A program made the translations under genes and the position numbers. The notes beneath the pieces were generated by a model. That model saw only the letters and a list, made by a program, of their open reading frames with translations. It had not been told where the DNA came from and did no database searches. Of a stretch of DNA of 6,041 nt, positions 1 to 5,723 are shown in pieces (position 1 is the stretch's first letter; every line of letters begins with the position of its first letter). This stretch comes from Thermaerobacter marianensis (GTDB lineage Bacteria > Bacillota > Sulfobacillia > DYIH01 > DYIG01). The stretch covers positions 1 through 6,041 of the forward strand of contig DYIG01000105.1 in NCBI GenBank assembly GCA_020723725.1, written 5' to 3'.

Positions 1-12
1 CCCATTACCCAC

Positions 13-405
13 TCAATTTTCAAATGAGGCATTAAAGTGGTTCGCTACATCAGGGCGTTGCTCCCTGACAGCCGCCTTTATGTAGAAATTCTTCGGACCA
101 GAAAACTCAAGCCATATTTCATTTGCCGAGACCCCTTTGGGAACGTTGGCAGCCCAACCAGCCAAAGTAACCTGTTTATTATTGATGTGATTGCCTTCTT
201 GGGCTGGCGATTCATTAATGGCATCTAGAGAGCATAGCTCAACTGCAACAAGCTGATTTGAAATGAAGGCCGGTTTCACTTCCGAGGCTTTCACGTAATT
301 CTGTTCTGATATAATGGGCGCACCTACTCCCTTGCTGGTTTTGTCGTCACTGCAAGCAGAGACGAGCGTTGCCAAGACTATGAATAGCGCTGGTTTATTA
401 AACAT
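13..405 (-). CDS. Small putative lipoprotein of unknown function, possibly truncated at its C-terminus
   Basis: The 130-residue protein begins with a lipoprotein signal: a short basic N-terminus (K4), a hydrophobic core ALFIVLATL at 6-14, and the lipobox VSAC with the lipid-accepting cysteine at C18. Residues +2 and +3 are S and D, and serine at +2 generally permits outer-membrane sorting. The mature part is soluble, with a second cysteine at C58 in VELCSLDAIN and a probable beta-rich domain from about 78 (VTLAGWAANVP, then EIWLEFSG, then FYIKAAVREQRPDVANHFN). As I remember it, this GWA...R.DVA.hFn pattern occurs in small envelope proteins and C-terminal regions of membrane glycosyltransferases in proteobacterial polysaccharide clusters, usually followed by an A/S-G-F motif. 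Here a TGA follows N130 soon after HFN, so the end may be missing. The gene starts 9 bases after the WbdD-like stop and has its own ribosome binding site. Its function is unknown; it could also be an ordinary short family member. Confidence 0.75.
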   Translation of the reverse strand: MFNKPALFIVLATLVSACSDDKTSKGVGAPIISEQNYVKASEVKPAFISNQLVAVELCSLDAINESPAQEGNHINNKQVTLAGWAANVPKGVSANEIWLEFSGPKNFYIKAAVREQRPDVANHFNASFEN

Positions 406-411
406 TTGAGA

Positions 412-417
412 TCCTTA
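412..417 (-). promoter_or_regulatory. Ribosome binding site of the small lipoprotein gene
   Basis: TAAGGA on the minus strand overlaps the TAA stop of the WbdD-like gene and ends 6 bases before the ATG at 405. This is good spacing and supports both the ATG start and translation as part of the same operon. Confidence 0.6.
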
Positions 418-2103
418 TTTAACTTTCGGTTTAGGATGGGGAAATACGCTAAATATCCAGTGTTGTTGGTACGAAGCAAGCTTATCTTTTAGCGATTCAA
501 TTTCTCTCTGAAGCTGCTCCACCTCCTCGACCTTGGATTTGGCGTAGGCATCCGCGCTGGTCGCCCATTCGGTCAGCGCCTGGATTTGTTTGACCGCTTC
601 GCTGCGCTCGACCTCGCGGGCCTGCCGCTCAGCTTCCATTGCAATTTGCAGCTGCTCTGCTTCTTCGACCTTGGATTTGGCGTAGGCATCCGCGCTGGTC
701 GCCCATTCGGTCAGCGCTTGGACTTGTTTGACCGCTTTTTCCACTTTTCTGAACCTAGACTGAGCGGATACAAGTTGATCGTAATGACAACAAATAAATT
801 CTGGATCCGCTTCCACATTCTGATCAGAAGTCATCGAAACCAGCATGTCGGCAAATGAAATATCTTTTGTCGCGGTGCGGCGCACATAATCAAAAACAGA
901 ATAATGCTGCTGTTCCGCTATGCCAAATTCAGCCAGGATTCCTTCATCCCACTTCTTTGTATAAAACCAAGACAGGAGCGACAGGACATCTTCAAAACAA
1001 CGACGCGTTTTTCTTTTATGAATAGAACCAAAATCTATGAGCTCAATATTCCCGTCTGGTGTCATGAGAATATTCCAAGGTCTTAGATCATGATGATAAA
1101 GACCCGCTTCCTCAAGTTCAGCTAACCTCCTTAGTATATTGCAGAGAATACGGAAAATAGCAGCACCATCAGGATCTCGCCACGTGTCAACCAATAGTGA
1201 TCCACTAATACGCTCCCGTGCCACTAGGCCAGTTTCGTGACCGATTTCTATGGCCAACAGGCGAGGGCGTACCACTTGGCGGAGATAGCGAATTTCACGC
1301 AACATCTCAACTCTGTTCAGCCTGCCAAACTTTCCTGAGAAGGAAAATTTCTTAGCAACCATCGAAGAAGATAGGAAGTATCTTCTTCCTAGAATTTCAT
1401 CTCCCAATGCGTCAGCGTGGGAGCGATTCATAAAAGATGTAAATTCAAATAACTTGCCTTCAATCAGTGCATAGCGGTTACTACAAAAATAGAGCGATCG
1501 TTTTTGATCTGACACATGGGTTGAATAATCATTTAGCTTCGACACAAAATTAAATTCAGACAACCAATCTTTGTCGCCTAGTGAATTGCGAACCCATTCG
1601 AGTTGCTCCTTGTTAGATGCGAGCTCAATAAGTACGAAGTCAACATGTGCAGCAGCCTGGTTAAGAATTCTTTTTGTTTCCTCCGACCCAATATGGGTGC
1701 ACAGATGATGAAGGACATTCAGGAATAGAACGATATGGTAGCCATCTTCCAAATGCTTTTTGAATGAGATTTCGTTAAACGCTTCACATGAAAATGTAGC
1801 GTTACTCTTGATACGTTGAGCAATTAGTCTGCAGAGGTTTATATTTTGCTCAAGATAGTCGATTCCTGATACCACGCTTCCTGGTACCTTGTCCGCAATC
1901 CCTAGCGACATGTATCCTTGAGCACAACCGACATCTAGAACTTTTGGCGTACCAGACGGATGAGCTGCAATGACTTTAGTTATTTCGGAGAGACGATCAC
2001 TACATATACGCGATGGTACACGACCAGTTTCATCATCGATGCCGTACAACGGTTGGTACAGTTCAGGCAACGCTGAAACGGCCTTTTGCAGGAGGTTATC
2101 CAT
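415..2103 (-). CDS. wbdD: WbdD-like O-antigen chain terminator: methyltransferase-kinase fusion with coiled coil
   Basis: WbdD of E. coli O8/O9a stops chain growth by phosphorylating and methylating the terminal sugar, and its coiled coil sets chain length. This 562-residue protein has the same order of parts. The methyltransferase (about 1-215) has the SAM motif VLDVGCAQG at 55-63, the acidic ribose-contacting D82 in GIDYLEQNIN, and LNVLHH at 128-133. The kinase-like domain (about 216-440) has the probable ATP-binding lysine K252 in VAKK, a likely partner E270, the catalytic loop HHDLRPWN with D339 and N344, and the metal-binding D357 in IDFGS. No glycine-rich loop is seen, and as I recall E. 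coli WbdD also lacks one. Residues about 446-547 form a coiled coil with a 46-residue duplication. The tail is only about 15 residues (WIFSVF then PHPKPKVK), shorter than in E. coli WbdD (about 700 residues in all). The start overlaps wzt by 8 bases. The symbol is by similarity; the acceptor sugar is unknown. Confidence 0.88.
   Translation of the reverse strand: MDNLLQKAVSALPELYQPLYGIDDETGRVPSRICSDRLSEITKVIAAHPSGTPKVLDVGCAQGYMSLGIADKVPGSVVSGIDYLEQNINLCRLIAQRIKSNATFSCEAFNEISFKKHLEDGYHIVLFLNVLHHLCTHIGSEETKRILNQAAAHVDFVLIELASNKEQLEWVRNSLGDKDWLSEFNFVSKLNDYSTHVSDQKRSLYFCSNRYALIEGKLFEFTSFMNRSHADALGDEILGRRYFLSSSMVAKKFSFSGKFGRLNRVEMLREIRYLRQVVRPRLLAIEIGHETGLVARERISGSLLVDTWRDPDGAAIFRILCNILRRLAELEEAGLYHHDLRPWNILMTPDGNIELIDFGSIHKRKTRRCFEDVLSLLSWFYTKKWDEGILAEFGIAEQQHYSVFDYVRRTATKDISFADMLVSMTSDQNVEADPEFICCHYDQLVSAQSRFRKVEKAVKQVQALTEWATSADAYAKSKVEEAEQLQIAMEAERQAREVERSEAVKQIQALTEWATSADAYAKSKVEEVEQLQREIESLKDKLASYQQHWIFSVFPHPKPKVK
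512..599 (-). repeat. Direct repeat copy 2 (distal in the gene) in the WbdD-like coiled coil
   Basis: This 88-base segment matches 650-737 at an offset of exactly 138 bases, with 6 mismatches counted by eye (520, 521, 523, 526, 580, 585) and a perfect core of 53 bases at 527-579. It encodes residues about 504-532, which match residues 458-486 at 27 of 29 positions around the shared TEWATSADAYAKSKVEE. The offset is divisible by 3, so the reading frame is kept. Confidence 0.95.
650..737 (-). repeat. Direct repeat copy 1 (proximal in the gene) in the WbdD-like coiled coil
   Basis: This is the partner of 512-599, with the perfect 53-base core at 665-717. The 50 bases between the copies encode a charged A/E/R-rich helix (AMEAERQAREVERSEA), so the repeating unit is about 138 bases or 46 residues. 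Both copies and the spacer are about 60-67% GC, against about 38-48% in sampled rows of the rest of the gene. Confidence 0.95.
1364..1388. repeat. Perfect inverted repeat inside the WbdD-like gene
   Basis: Arms GAAGAAGATA (1364-1373) and TATCTTCTTC (1379-1388) are exact reverse complements around a 5-base loop. The site lies in the coding region for residues about 239-247 (GRRYFLSSS), at the start of the kinase domain. No run of T follows it on the coding strand, so it is not a standard terminator. It may be chance, since the arms are purine/pyrimidine-biased and low in complexity. Confidence 0.6.
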
Positions 2104-3484
2104 TGGTGTTGACCTGTCTTAGAGAAGTTTTCCGGACCAAACACCGCGTATCAAGGTCAACAAGACCGAAGTATGGCTTGCGATTGACAATATGCACAAG
2201 AATTGAATCATATCTCCGGTCGAGTGGGACTAGCTCGCCGGCGACATCCTCAGCAACTCCGAGTGAAATCATGTATTCGCCTGATGCGAAACGCGGGTAA
2301 AAGTTGAAGGACACCTCACACATCCCGCAATCTTGTCCAATCATTTCGTACTGTTGCTGCTCCTCCGGGAAATCGCGGGAGTTCGAACCTGTAATCAAGA
2401 GTCCATCAATTGTTTTTATGTAGAATCCAAAAACACAATTGGGCACCGATCGGTTAAACAGTACCTTCATCGCGATGATGTATTTTTCATTAGCGTATAG
2501 CTGGACGGTATGATTTCCCTCTTTGTTAAGTATTCTAAAATCTAAAATCGCAGCATCACCGCTTCCCCATCGGTACTCGTTCGGATTCCATCCAAGCCTT
2601 TGGGCATACTCGTCTTTCTCTGTGGTATCAAAAAAGTGTGAAATCTCATCGGCTGGTTCTTGGGTAGTCAAGGCATGTGGCAATGTCTCACCGGCGGCTG
2701 CTTTCTGTTGAGCAGGGCCAGTTTGTCCATAAAGTAAATCCATGTATCGGTTAGTCATATTCTTGGGTAATCCGATTCCGACAATCCGCCCCTGCTCAAT
2801 AAGTATTCCTCGATCACAGTGCTTCACAACTTGGTCAGTTGAGTGCGATACAAAAAGAACTGTGGTGCCAGACGCCTTGAGTGAATTTAATCGATGAAAA
2901 CATTTTGCTTGGAAACGAATATCGCCAACAGCCAACGCTTCGTCAATAATTAATATTTCTGGTTCAATGCTCGCTGAAATGGAAAAAGCCAGCCTGATGG
3001 TCATTCCGCTCGAATAGGTCTTGACCGGCTGCTCGATGAACTCGCCGATGTCCGCAAATGCAGCGATATCATCAAACCGGGCATCGATCTCCTCCTTGCT
3101 CAATCCGAGAACCGAGGCATTCATGTAAACATTTTCCCGCCCGGTAAATTCCGGATTGAAGCCCGAGCCGAGTTCCAGCAGCGCCGCAATGCGTCCGTTG
3201 GTGATGATGGTGCCGGTGGTTGGGCTGAGCGTGCCGCAGATCATTTGCAGCAGCGTGGATTTGCCGCTGCCGTTGCGGCCGATGATGCCGACGGTTTCGC
3301 CTTTCTTGACCTCAAACGAGACGTCTTTCAGCGCCCAGAATTCGCGGTAATACTGCTTGGGCGGCAAGCCGACAAGGCGCCGCAGACGCGGCAGCAAGAA
3401 CTGTTTTAGCCTATCCCGTGGTTGGTCATAAATCTGATAGCACTTGCTGAGGTTCTCGACCTTGATAGCAATTTCAGAGGACAT
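2096..3484 (-). CDS. wzt: Polysaccharide ABC transporter ATPase Wzt with C-terminal carbohydrate-binding domain
   Basis: Wzt powers export of the lipid-linked O-antigen through Wzm and, in the long form seen here, recognises the modified chain end. From the ATG at 3484 it has 462 residues. The nucleotide-binding domain (about 5-250) shows Walker A GRNGSGKST at 69-77, the signature YSSGMTIRLAFS at 157-168, Walker B ILIIDEALAVGD at 177-188 and the H-loop histidine H214 in FVSHS. After a linker (about 251-300), the C-terminal domain opens with YRWGSGDAAI near 304-313 and runs to about 445, matching the layout of the beta-sandwich glycan-binding domain of E. coli O8/O9a Wzt. The ATG overlaps the end of wzm and the stop overlaps the next gene by 8 bases. 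GC falls from 52-67% to about 38-48% near position 2995, just before Walker B, which suggests a recombinant gene. Glycan specificity cannot be read from the sequence. Confidence 0.95.
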   Translation of the reverse strand: MSSEIAIKVENLSKCYQIYDQPRDRLKQFLLPRLRRLVGLPPKQYYREFWALKDVSFEVKKGETVGIIGRNGSGKSTLLQMICGTLSPTTGTIITNGRIAALLELGSGFNPEFTGRENVYMNASVLGLSKEEIDARFDDIAAFADIGEFIEQPVKTYSSGMTIRLAFSISASIEPEILIIDEALAVGDIRFQAKCFHRLNSLKASGTTVLFVSHSTDQVVKHCDRGILIEQGRIVGIGLPKNMTNRYMDLLYGQTGPAQQKAAAGETLPHALTTQEPADEISHFFDTTEKDEYAQRLGWNPNEYRWGSGDAAILDFRILNKEGNHTVQLYANEKYIIAMKVLFNRSVPNCVFGFYIKTIDGLLITGSNSRDFPEEQQQYEMIGQDCGMCEVSFNFYPRFASGEYMISLGVAEDVAGELVPLDRRYDSILVHIVNRKPYFGLVDLDTRCLVRKTSLRQVNTNG

Positions 3485-4292
3485 CGGCAAACCCTTTCCT
3501 CGTCTTCTGGAACCACGCAAAGCCCAGCCAAGCAATTCCCAGAGTCACCACCCAGTAAACTCCTAGCATGAACAAATCTGGCGTCTTGCCCCAGAACAGC
3601 ACGTCGCGCGTTTGTTCGACCACGGTGGTCAGCGGGTTGAGGTAGAGAATGTGGCGGTAGTCCTCAGGCAACGCGGTCGCGGGGTAAAAAATGGGGCTGA
3701 GGAACATCAGGGCCATTGTCAGCAACCCAATGAACTGCGACACGTCGCGCAGGAACACCCCGAGCGATGCCAAGGCCCAACTCAGGCCCATCAGGAAAAG
3801 GCAGAACGGCAGCAGCACCAGCGGCAGATAAAACACGGTGAGGTGCGGAATGCCGAAGAAGAGGACGTAGGCAATCAGCCAAACGCCAAGACTGATCAGG
3901 GTGTGAAACAGGGCCGACAGCAGCGCGACAAAGGGAAGAATTTCGAGCGGGAAGACGACCTTCTTCACGTAGTTGGTGTTGGAGAGAATCAAGCCCGGCG
4001 CCCGGTTGATGCACTCGGCAAACAGGTTGAAGACAAGCAGGCCGGCGAAGAGCACCAGCGCAAATTCGGTTTTCGAGCCACTGCCCCCGCCCCAGCGCGC
4101 CTGGAAAACGACGCTGAAAACGAAGGTGTAAACCGCAAGCATGAAGAGCGGATTGAAGAACGACCAGAGCACGCCGAGGAAGGAGCCGCGGTAGCGGCCC
4201 AGCACTTCGCGCTTGGCCGAGGCCTTGATGAGGTCGCGATGGCGCCAGAGGTTGGCGAACATCTCAATGGGGGAAGCGGAAAAATGACGCAT
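3474..4292 (-). CDS. wzm: Polysaccharide ABC transporter permease Wzm (ABC-2 type)
   Basis: Wzm is the inner-membrane subunit of the exporter that moves lipid-linked O-antigen chains from cytoplasm to periplasm together with Wzt. The protein has 272 residues from the ATG at 4292, the normal size for this family. The N-terminal cytoplasmic stretch ends in the family signature KREVLGRYRGSFLGVLW (residues 28-44). Six hydrophobic segments can be traced at about 42-63, 78-94, 118-145, 153-178, 186-205 and 240-262. NTNYVKKVVFPLEILP (105-120) and the LSPIFYP / LNPLT segments near 199-222 are typical of Wzm, TagG and KpsM-like permeases. The start overlaps the rmlC stop (TGATG), and the end overlaps the wzt start by 11 bases. 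GC is about 60%, like the rml genes. The adjacent Wzt with its extra C-terminal domain indicates O-antigen rather than teichoic-acid or capsule export. Confidence 0.95.
   Translation of the reverse strand: MRHFSASPIEMFANLWRHRDLIKASAKREVLGRYRGSFLGVLWSFFNPLFMLAVYTFVFSVVFQARWGGGSGSKTEFALVLFAGLLVFNLFAECINRAPGLILSNTNYVKKVVFPLEILPFVALLSALFHTLISLGVWLIAYVLFFGIPHLTVFYLPLVLLPFCLFLMGLSWALASLGVFLRDVSQFIGLLTMALMFLSPIFYPATALPEDYRHILYLNPLTTVVEQTRDVLFWGKTPDLFMLGVYWVVTLGIAWLGFAWFQKTRKGFADVL
3492..3501 (-). promoter_or_regulatory. Ribosome binding site fixing the wzt start
   Basis: GAGGAAAGGG on the minus strand ends 7 bases before the ATG at 3484, inside the 3' end of wzm. It supports the ATG at 3484 over the longer in-frame reading that begins at 3535, whose extra 17 residues (rich in R and G) do not look like an ABC ATPase N-terminus. 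Confidence 0.65.
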
Positions 4293-4837
4293 CAAGCAAA
4301 AACCTCCGCGTCAACAAATGCTTTCCCTTGGGCGTCTTTTGCCGAGAGGATGGGCTGGATGCCAGCCGGCCACTGTATGCTTAGTGTGGCGTCGTTCCAG
4401 AGGATGCAGCGCTCGTGAGCAGGGGCGTAATAGTCCGTGGTTTTGTAAAGGAACTCAGCCGTATCGCTCAAGACGACAAAGCCGTGGGCAAACCCTTCTG
4501 GAACCCAGAGCTGCCGCTTGTTGTCGGCAGAGAGGACTTCCCCGACCCACTGGCCGAAGGTTTTGCTGCTTTTCCGGAGGTCGACCGCCACATCGAAGAC
4601 CTCGCCCTGCACCACACGCACCAGCTTGCCCTGGGGCTGCTGGATCTGGTAGTGCAAGCCCCGCAGCACGTTTTTGACGCTGCGGCTGTGATTGTCCTGC
4701 ACGAACTGCACAGGTTTGCCGATGGCTTCTTCAAATTGCGCCTGATTGAAGCTTTCAAAAAAGAAGCCGCGCTCGTCACCGAACACCTTGGGTTCGATGA
4801 GCACGACATCGGGGATGGCGAGGGGTGTTGCCTTCAT
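4292..4837 (-). CDS. rmlC: dTDP-4-dehydrorhamnose 3,5-epimerase RmlC
   Basis: RmlC epimerises carbons 3 and 5 of dTDP-4-keto-6-deoxyglucose to give dTDP-4-keto-L-rhamnose, the substrate of RmlD. The 181-residue protein has the standard family length and cupin (jelly-roll) layout. Visible markers are FGDERGFFFESFN at residues 19-31, the catalytic base H62 in LRGLHYQ, K71 in the following QGKLVRV segment, H118 in PEGFAHGF, the catalytic tyrosine Y131 in FLYKTTDYY, and D168 in LSAKD, which pairs with the active-site histidine in this family. The ATG at 4837 overlaps the rmlA stop in a TGATG junction. A possible AAGGA lies rather far upstream (4850-4854), so coupling to rmlA probably matters. The TGA at 4294-4292 overlaps the wzm start in the same TGATG way. 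The gene is intact and GC-rich. Confidence 0.97.
   Translation of the reverse strand: MKATPLAIPDVVLIEPKVFGDERGFFFESFNQAQFEEAIGKPVQFVQDNHSRSVKNVLRGLHYQIQQPQGKLVRVVQGEVFDVAVDLRKSSKTFGQWVGEVLSADNKRQLWVPEGFAHGFVVLSDTAEFLYKTTDYYAPAHERCILWNDATLSIQWPAGIQPILSAKDAQGKAFVDAEVFA
4302..4307 (-). promoter_or_regulatory. Ribosome binding site of wzm
   Basis: GGAGGT on the minus strand lies inside the last codons of rmlC. It is 9 bases upstream of the ATG at 4292 and 6 bases upstream of the TTG at 4295, so it supports initiation here but does not decide between the two codons. The ATG is preferred as the commoner start codon. Confidence 0.6.
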
Positions 4838-5721
4838 CAGAATACGTTTTCCTTGAGGATTCTCAGCAGATACTGGCCGTAGCCGTTCTTGGTCAGGGGC
4901 TGGGCTAGGGCCTCGAGCTGCCCTGCATCAATCCAGCCCTGGCGGAAGGCGATTTCTTCGGGGCAAGCGACTTTCAGCCCCTGGCGGTTTTCCAGGGTGG
5001 CGATGAACTGGCTGGCATCGAGCAGAGATTCGTGGGTGCCTGTGTCCAGCCAGGCGTAGCCTCGGCCCATGATCTCCACGCTGAGTCGCCCCTGTTCCAG
5101 ATACAGCCGGTTGAGATCGGTGATTTCCAGTTCGCCCCGCGGCGAGGGTTTGAGGGCCTTGGCCAGTTCAACCACCTGCTTGTCGTAGAAGTAGAGCCCG
5201 GTGACGGCGTAGCTGGATTTGGGTTGCCTGGGCTTTTCTTCTAGCGACAAGACCTTGCCTTGTGCATCGAACTCGGCCACGCCGTAGCGTTCGGGATCAT
5301 GCACGTGGTAAGCGAACACGCTGGCGCCGTCGGTGCGGGCCATAGCATTGGCCAGCAGATGGTGAAAGTCGTGGCCGTAGAAGATGTTGTCGCCCAGCAC
5401 CAGCGCCGAAGGATGGTCGACGATGAACTCCTCGCCGATCAGGAAGGCCTGCGCCAGCCCATCCGGGCTGGGCTGGACGGCGTATTGCAGCTTGAGCCCC
5501 CACTGGTTGCCATCGCCCAGAAGCTGCTGGAAGCGTGGCGTGTCTTGCGGGGTGCTAATGATGAGAATGTCTCGAATCCCCGCCAGCATCAGGGTGCTGA
5601 GCGGGTAGTAGATCATGGGCTTGTCGAAGACCGGGAGCAGTTGTTTGCTGATGGCGAGCGTAGCCGGGTGCAAGCGGGTGCCGGAACCGCCGGCAAGGAT
5701 GATGCCTTTACGTTGGGTCAT
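4837..5721 (-). CDS. rmlA: Glucose-1-phosphate thymidylyltransferase RmlA
   Basis: RmlA joins dTTP and alpha-D-glucose-1-phosphate to give dTDP-glucose, the first and feedback-controlled step of dTDP-L-rhamnose synthesis in the cytoplasm. From the ATG at 5721 the protein has 294 residues, the usual family length of about 290-300. The nucleotide-binding signature GGSGTRLHP is at residues 11-19, the KQLLP element at 26-30, YYPLSTLMLAGI at 38-49, and the metal-binding aspartate in VLGDNIFYG is D111. Further down are the family motifs EITDLN and YAWLDTGTHESLLDAS. A TTG two codons upstream (5727) would overlap the rmlD stop and is a possible but less likely start. No clear Shine-Dalgarno sequence precedes the ATG, which fits translational coupling to rmlD. 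The stop overlaps the rmlC start by one base (TGATG). GC is high, as in its neighbours, and nothing appears broken. Confidence 0.97.
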   Translation of the reverse strand: MTQRKGIILAGGSGTRLHPATLAISKQLLPVFDKPMIYYPLSTLMLAGIRDILIISTPQDTPRFQQLLGDGNQWGLKLQYAVQPSPDGLAQAFLIGEEFIVDHPSALVLGDNIFYGHDFHHLLANAMARTDGASVFAYHVHDPERYGVAEFDAQGKVLSLEEKPRQPKSSYAVTGLYFYDKQVVELAKALKPSPRGELEITDLNRLYLEQGRLSVEIMGRGYAWLDTGTHESLLDASQFIATLENRQGLKVACPEEIAFRQGWIDAGQLEALAQPLTKNGYGQYLLRILKENVF

Positions 5722-5723
5722 GG

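Noticed and set aside
512..737. The two repeats as a CRISPR array or mobile element
   Set aside because: There are only two copies, both in frame inside a gene and encoding continuous coiled coil, with no unrelated spacers, no terminal inverted repeats and no transposase.
1364..1388. The inverted repeat as a transcription terminator
   Set aside because: It lies in the middle of an intact gene and has no T-run after the stem in the direction of transcription.
3485..3535. N-terminal extension of wzt by 17 residues from an upstream start
   Set aside because: The extension is R/G-rich and lies inside wzm. The ATG at 3484 has a good ribosome binding site and gives the normal Wzt N-terminus.
4293..4295. 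TTG start for wzm one codon upstream of the ATG
   Set aside because: The spacing from GGAGGT would also suit it, but the adjacent ATG forms a TGATG junction like the one at rmlA/rmlC and is the commoner start codon.
3612..4418. Long plus-strand open frame of 268 residues opposite wzm
   Set aside because: It is antisense to a clear six-segment permease. Its very high content of Q, E, R and H is the mirror of hydrophobic codons on the other strand, and it resembles no known protein.
4415..4882. Plus-strand open frame of 155 residues opposite rmlC
   Set aside because: It is a shadow of rmlC in GC-rich DNA. The minus strand carries all RmlC active-site residues at the right spacing.
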